This document shows, one piece after another, positions 61,301 to 64,000 of a DNA stretch of 64,000 bases. Source of the DNA: Bacillota bacterium (GTDB taxonomy: Bacteria; Bacillota; Clostridia; DSM-8532); the NCBI GenBank assembly GCA_023443745.1, contig JAEZTB010000002.1, positions 62,001-126,000 of the forward strand. The letters run 5' to 3'. Each line of letters opens with the position of its first letter. Position 1 is the stretch's first letter. Made by a program: the position numbers and the translations under genes. Under the pieces are notes generated by a model, which did no database searches, had not been told where the DNA came from, and worked only from the letters and a program-made list of their open reading frames with translations.

Positions 61301-63245
61301 CTGTTTTCCATTTATCATCGGAAGCAGCGGGCTTTTCTGAACTCGCCGAAACTAAATATCTAAAGGTAAAAGGAACACTGCTCTGCCACATAAACATTCC
61401 TCTGTCAACCTTTGTACTAATGCCGCTCACATAAGCCGGGCCTGAGCTGCCCGTGTTGTCCTTTGGGGTAATAGGAAAACAAAAACGAGAGGTATCCGGG
61501 ACTGAATAAAGAATGGGCCTATATTTCCCTTCGGAGACTTCCGCGCTGGTGAAGGCTCCCGGCGCTAGGTTATCCAAAAATTCCTTTTTATTGGCAGTAA
61601 TCTTTAACTCCTTGATGATATTGGCCACTGGGCTATAGGCATTGCTGGAGGGATCTGTAAGTATTACTCCATCCAATAGACCTACAGACTCAATGGAGAT
61701 AGACTTGTCTTCCACACTTGAATATTCCACCGGCGTCATACCGGCAGTGACCGTCATGGGCTCAAAGGTAATGTAGGTCGAATCAAACTTATCCTCCACA
61801 TTGCGCTTGGCGTTACCGCTCTTTACGGCTTTGAGCTTAACAGGATTGCCGCCAGCATCCTTTACATTAAGCGTCGCTACTATATCCTTGTAATGAGCGG
61901 GGGCAATCACCATGTATTCTGAAAACCAGGCTGTAAAAGTCAGTGAATCACCAACACCGGTGAATACAGAGCTTCTATCCAATTCTGGAGAATCCAAATC
62001 CCCAGTGTAATTGGCATCGATCATGCTGCCCTCAACGGAGACATAGGCAATCTTGGGGTCTACGGTATCCAGATAGGTATAATTGACAAGGGCCTTCGGG
62101 GTAAAGGATTGGGCAGGGTTTCCAGCCAGGTCGGTGACGAGGCTGCTGGTCTTTACATAATCTGGATTGTTTTTATACTTTTCCGGCAGCGCGGAGCGGT
62201 CGGTTGAGCCATAGCAATAGATTAAGTCAAAGGCCGTATCGTCACCATAAAAGCTGGGCTGGTCCGAACTACCTTTGATCCCTATAATATAGTGGTCGGT
62301 GGCCTCAGCTCCTGTAGCCGAGTTATTGATTGTAACAGGTACTTTATACTGGAAGGTTAAGCGATGATCATTGAGGGCAATGAGCTTGGCGTACTGGGCT
62401 TCCACACCGGCATCACTGGCGCTTGCTTTTCTGCCCACATTCAGCGCCAGGGTGATATTATCATGGTTGGGAGAATTATCAGAAAAACGGATGGGCTCGT
62501 CATACTCCAAATGAATATAGACACTTTCATCCTCTTTAAAATACTGCTTTGGCACCTTGCCATCCATATCGGCGGTCGTCACAATTTGCGCTATCCTTGG
62601 GGACTGGCGGTCGGCAAAGTAAAGGGTAGCATCGGTCACATAGGCATCGCCGTGAGAGGTACAAGAACCACTAAGGCCAAACTGTACATCAAGAAAACTC
62701 GCTTCAGAGTCCACCTTTTGAAAGTCAATGGCACTTCCATAATTTTTAAGGGAATTACGAGTATTATCCCCGCCGGAATAACGGAAATAGTACCTATCCT
62801 TATCGTCATACATGCCCGTATACTGATAGCATAGCTTTTCTGTGACCGGATGGGCAATATTCCCATGCCTATCCGGGCACATTGAAAGGGTATATCCCAC
62901 CCAGAGCTGATTGCGTTCCTTCATCTGGGTTATCATTTTTACACCATAGTCTGATCCAAAGGTAAAGGTATGAACGGCACGATAGCGTTTATAGGTACGG
63001 CTGTACAGACCGCCGTCTGCCGAATTAAACAGCCAGCCGTGGCTGAAAAAGCTGCTTTTCGTCGCGGCATCCTCTAAAAAACCACTGTCCTGGGACATTC
63101 CCAAGGTGAGAACGGGTCTTTCTAATTTCTGGCGGTTGTAGACAACCGATCCTATTATTTCGGCATTTGCGGATAAGGTCAGGGGTGGCATCATGGAAAG
63201 AACCATAACCACCGAAAGAAAGAAGCTGAAAATGCGTTTTGACAT
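55359..63245 (-). CDS. giant secreted Ig-like repeat protein
   Basis: A 2,628-residue protein. Signal peptide MSKRIFSFFLSVVMVLSMMPPLTLSANA. The rest is a string of beta-sandwich-like modules with recurrent D-x-x-P-P or TAPT starts (e.g. VDPKIAYVSVEGSM, DSKGPVITPVSYE, IDSTAPTTQSF, DKTPPVVKIVETKND, DNIPPNINIST) that mark bacterial Ig or HYR-type repeats, often followed by DxAGN (VTDLAGNPAQSF, VTDKAGNTKEAQRF). There are no SLH domains, LPXTG or transmembrane anchor, so it may be held by the neighbouring SLH protein. ATG at 63245 with AAGGGG; a GTG at 63254 is in frame. First gene of a three-gene surface operon. Confidence 0.88.
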   Translation of the reverse strand: MSKRIFSFFLSVVMVLSMMPPLTLSANAEIIGSVVYNRQKLERPVLTLGMSQDSGFLEDAATKSSFFSHGWLFNSADGGLYSRTYKRYRAVHTFTFGSDYGVKMITQMKERNQLWVGYTLSMCPDRHGNIAHPVTEKLCYQYTGMYDDKDRYYFRYSGGDNTRNSLKNYGSAIDFQKVDSEASFLDVQFGLSGSCTSHGDAYVTDATLYFADRQSPRIAQIVTTADMDGKVPKQYFKEDESVYIHLEYDEPIRFSDNSPNHDNITLALNVGRKASASDAGVEAQYAKLIALNDHRLTFQYKVPVTINNSATGAEATDHYIIGIKGSSDQPSFYGDDTAFDLIYCYGSTDRSALPEKYKNNPDYVKTSSLVTDLAGNPAQSFTPKALVNYTYLDTVDPKIAYVSVEGSMIDANYTGDLDSPELDRSSVFTGVGDSLTFTAWFSEYMVIAPAHYKDIVATLNVKDAGGNPVKLKAVKSGNAKRNVEDKFDSTYITFEPMTVTAGMTPVEYSSVEDKSISIESVGLLDGVILTDPSSNAYSPVANIIKELKITANKKEFLDNLAPGAFTSAEVSEGKYRPILYSVPDTSRFCFPITPKDNTGSSGPAYVSGISTKVDRGMFMWQSSVPFTFRYLVSASSEKPAASDDKWKTGYANTKYSFTQVSLGNFIHIDLPDEAEYNIMDTSFILYPEDFAGNVGEQTFPLDYIYDSKGPVITPVSYETGAGTGSDNGYIRATVKLEDLSKVDAAKVYYYWDDQSISSDDTPDWKQYGGISESAASMDLIFTLDGLANGVKHDYKLFIKSNDQSAAISGGNQTISDGFQYRMDLSYPAYDFSYSTGYEVEPQLIINNLQKHPDTGNDSTVIVMIKDPGGETGNEYFVRTITTGNEAFKNPMADGDVMDHFVFDELGKQPMSEPNLWRYHTVITDSTSGDAILFNDDGPTLKKLLYSSTDKQDIAKRLQAIMGGKYYGEIEVTLISGYGAVGHSSGVLVESGAQYQKIKEAYPDASEIKSFSAGSANFTGLDCYVVKVGDAYICLALDRDGNLLDTDKIVRTYIDPNDIFIPSTHSNYISAIPGDANADVKTYTLKVASQDKATGAGYATESRTIHTIGLSRNSDSSVTLPWESNPVPTSLEGEEWTVTINNGVMPSWNLKDVDFTSENTFMGIYLIDSPDTGAPVNSEVPVWKARLSALSTQTVKVPAGVTLYSGLYQVKVQVSAKSSGKIDSGYMDRVVDRTSLTDFGPKGAEHSYQYEGALSLTEEFNYSLVTPRLYLGRQTGKEVTLFFGTEEGALSDGTNSYRKQYIRVWNATGGVNEAQTMANATWYDISTGSFEKGYSVRFFNDALGVESATGAVLGLLPNRENIVRYQLAGANGKVSAVRTLAIEASDELPTLEMGLTPESSTVSLRSATAFIKKLESATMTEMTAKTVEAVPQVVASIGHAITDSSTHAFYTTNVYGNFAFDKVRASFIDSTAPTTQSFTFAGDMNNKNNLGLYFYDNMPTDPSKTKFFIKFEADYMERLQKLSGFEVNPDGFIPITLPSIPAGQRYAEWTCGENTAPGGIYKVGVNNDTARDNYGGLPIQHSVFIYMDYLYDATKPQNFSMNASYYMEDEAGNRSAVGSTNINVNNQPPKVTEANNTAQYSGNLMDIDLTFNRPLKVISPDVGTHTNFDSRYENPSRGYALKREAMPVFEAGDHTLTVSDIFGVEYPVSYTLDPVLFGDFGLDVQFSTTAQTRENITVNIKVQTPGTTFRVIQMPENSEIDYSQSIDRESALIKLSENGFIILFVNNSEVRQVAIPVTNILKAAPDVVETWYYSELSSNTLPKGITETTQKVTVFISSAIEDRQIEGADGSSLSYTFPFGTKAGDTHTFTYTDSTGNIGTKTVKCPVSITQPNLPDEDKEAPNFTVKVYGKYGGVYKHNESWYSPETTTPLDANGNPLPSVTTPVTNTGTDDAGNLVIYSSFKDLLDNMSWTGGYKLVFDVFDQNPAKLVLLNPSDSVTGLTYANADQYQRTIEGVTLSDHTVTITNKDAFFKIAVVDDGNEHQLVGETYQSKPYSSIKEMTFGGPDHWWIDTQAPTAQTAQEFTNFYTKTIFFKLEDDKSGVVPISPIWPLLTDSTSPFYAQYKDWYYKEVTDSMPITIDFRDGAYNQSRTTIEVTGLDDSNPKATLEWWSPSAYSEDPSTGAIVREAPNYLTNRTVRAGISFDRNIMDMKLWRWDGAAFTDDPTLVAPYATLEKQADFAIINFLQGARVKLTFEAQNTKTGEIELTLADVIDKTPPVVKIVETKNDTVKSTKATFVFSISEDVVDGMGTLYQAIDGQFEKEITARGTYDFIFTDEAGNSVKVTGTVSHIDEASPVILFDMPDENTSVSGSYTFKAAMNEAGTMTMLDQTKIVATPTDYDTNGKPKASALIWHDFTVTRNGSYLVTGTDAAGRTSSYYVSVDCIDNIPPNINISTSTLRVRQQTDVATLTDQMLLSGVTLTDNVTSSADLVIQLSGKPTQMDLNTPGVYTITIRVTDKAGNTKEAQRFIRVYSKNEPEVLVNGIKTDHMGTTVILGTYELELLVNIPDFGNEPYIVYIKKGDKTAGQMKRDAQVITGSRYTVTENGYYTLYIVRQNREVYLTKLYIER

Positions 63246-63348
63246 ATTTGACACCCCTTATTAATCTTTTTTCCACCTCCATTCTGACACAGGTTTGTCA
63301 CAAAATCTCACAAGCTATATTGCGCATGTTTCATACGGGCTTTACTAT

Positions 63349-64000
63349 TCAGCCGTCCCTAAGCCGTCCATATTGCTCGCGGTAGCGTGCGGATGGCTTC
63401 AGATACAATTCCTTTTGCATAATCCGGGCATATTGCTCATACCGAGTCAGATAGGCACTTCGGTCGCCGGTTTGCAGTGCCAGATCAAGCAGGAGGGTGT
63501 ACGCTTCCTCACACACCGCATTGCGCTTAATAAGTGCTGTAAGGACGCTCTTCGCTTCCGACAGATGGCCTGCCGCGATATAGAAGCTCCCAAGCTCCAG
63601 AGCAATACGCTCATATTCGGTTTCCGCTTCGTTCGTACCCTCTGCCACCCATACGCAACTCTCCTTTTCAAGAAAGCTTCCTCGGCATAGACCCAGCGCA
63701 TTCGCCGCTTCAGAAGCGTTTTCCTCCGTGACAACGGCATTTTCCCTCGCAAAGCGCATAAAATCCGTATAGTCACATACACCGGGTGCAAAAATAAGCG
63801 CATTATCCGATCTCAACTTCATCATCTTTTGTTCCGGGTCGATACTGTTTAATAGGCTTTTCAGTCGGTAAACTGTCATATACAGGTTGTGGACGGCGCT
63901 TTTATCATCCTGGCCGCCAAACAGAACGCCCAGCAGCTCTGACTTTGAAGCTGGAAAACCGTTTTTACCAATCAGATAGAGCAACAGTTCCCTGACCCGG
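63349..64000 (-). CDS. BTAD-containing transcriptional regulator, partial at window edge
   Basis: The frame stays open to the window end, so only the 3' part is seen (about 216 codons). The N-terminal visible piece looks like the end of a winged-helix domain of the response-regulator/SARP type (VRELLLYLIGKNGFPASKSELLGVLFG, NLYMTVYRLKSLL). The rest is a tetratricopeptide-like bacterial transcriptional activation domain (DYTDFMRFA, LGLCRGSFLE, ALELGSFYIAAGHLSEAKSVLTALIKRN, AYTLLLDLALQTGDRSAYLTRYEQYARIM). It lies 103 bases upstream of the giant secreted protein gene in the same direction and may control or be co-transcribed with the surface operon. Confidence 0.82.
   Translation of the reverse strand, partial: RVRELLLYLIGKNGFPASKSELLGVLFGGQDDKSAVHNLYMTVYRLKSLLNSIDPEQKMMKLRSDNALIFAPGVCDYTDFMRFARENAVVTEENASEAANALGLCRGSFLEKESCVWVAEGTNEAETEYERIALELGSFYIAAGHLSEAKSVLTALIKRNAVCEEAYTLLLDLALQTGDRSAYLTRYEQYARIMQKELYLKPSARYREQYGRLRDG

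Overview
The window looks like the chromosome of a low-to-mid-GC, Gram-positive spore-former-type Firmicute, most likely of the Clostridia. Evidence is the S-layer homology (SLH) surface protein, AGGAGG-type ribosome binding sites, a Gram-positive CpsB/CpsC/CpsD phosphoregulatory set, a Na+-pumping oxaloacetate decarboxylase typical of anaerobes, and an FMN-riboswitch-controlled ribDEBAH operon. I see no tRNA, rRNA, CRISPR array or insertion sequence.

Layout. (1) 204-4404: a SnoaL-like protein and the riboflavin operon ribD-ribE-ribBA-ribH (minus strand), preceded by a sigma-A promoter, an FMN riboswitch and its terminator. (2) 4467-7198: a truncated alpha/beta-hydrolase, a TetR regulator, a perfect palindromic operator, and a divergent membrane protein plus AEC transporter. 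(3) 7273-33907: about 26 kb of minus-strand genes, apparently one exopolysaccharide/glycan operon. Transcription enters at the Wzz/CpsC, tyrosine kinase and phosphatase genes. It then passes a sugar-phosphate transferase, a LoaP/NusG-like antiterminator, the genes of a UDP-2,3-diacetamido-mannuronate pathway, glycosyltransferases, a polymerase, a MurJ-type flippase, a UDP-GlcNAc 4,6-dehydratase, and an LpxD-like acyltransferase. It ends in an adenylation enzyme / BtrK-like decarboxylase / carrier-protein triad. (4) 34146-38962: a large cytoplasmic-looking multicopper oxidase with fibronectin III domains, and an aldehyde dehydrogenase. (5) 39066-42901: an isolated 52-residue Cys-containing peptide gene, and a Na+-translocating oxaloacetate decarboxylase operon behind a leader RNA that ends in a strong terminator (candidate riboswitch). 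(6) 42919-47763: an SDR enzyme, a frameshifted small gene, and a secreted NPCBM-domain toxin-like protein with a frameshift before its C-terminal domain plus a possible immunity gene, all of the latter between two ~135-bp direct repeats. (7) 47732-64000: an exported subtilase, a 2,224-residue SLH protein, a 2,628-residue secreted Ig-like protein, and the 3' part of a BTAD-type regulator.

How the genes may work together. The glycan operon appears able to make at least two unusual sugars: a diacetamido-hexuronic acid (WbpA/B/E/D/I-like set) and a 4-amino-4,6-dideoxy-HexNAc (dehydratase plus second DegT aminotransferase). The most striking part is its distal end. An amino acid would be adenylated, loaded on a carrier protein and decarboxylated there, as in butirosin biosynthesis, and an LpxD-like transferase, normally an acyl-ACP-dependent enzyme of Gram-negative lipid A, could place the resulting amino-acyl group on a sugar amine. 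This assembly is my inference from gene content and motifs and is the best candidate here for an undescribed system. Start codons were moved from the longest reading frame wherever a ribosome binding site or family alignment favoured an internal start.
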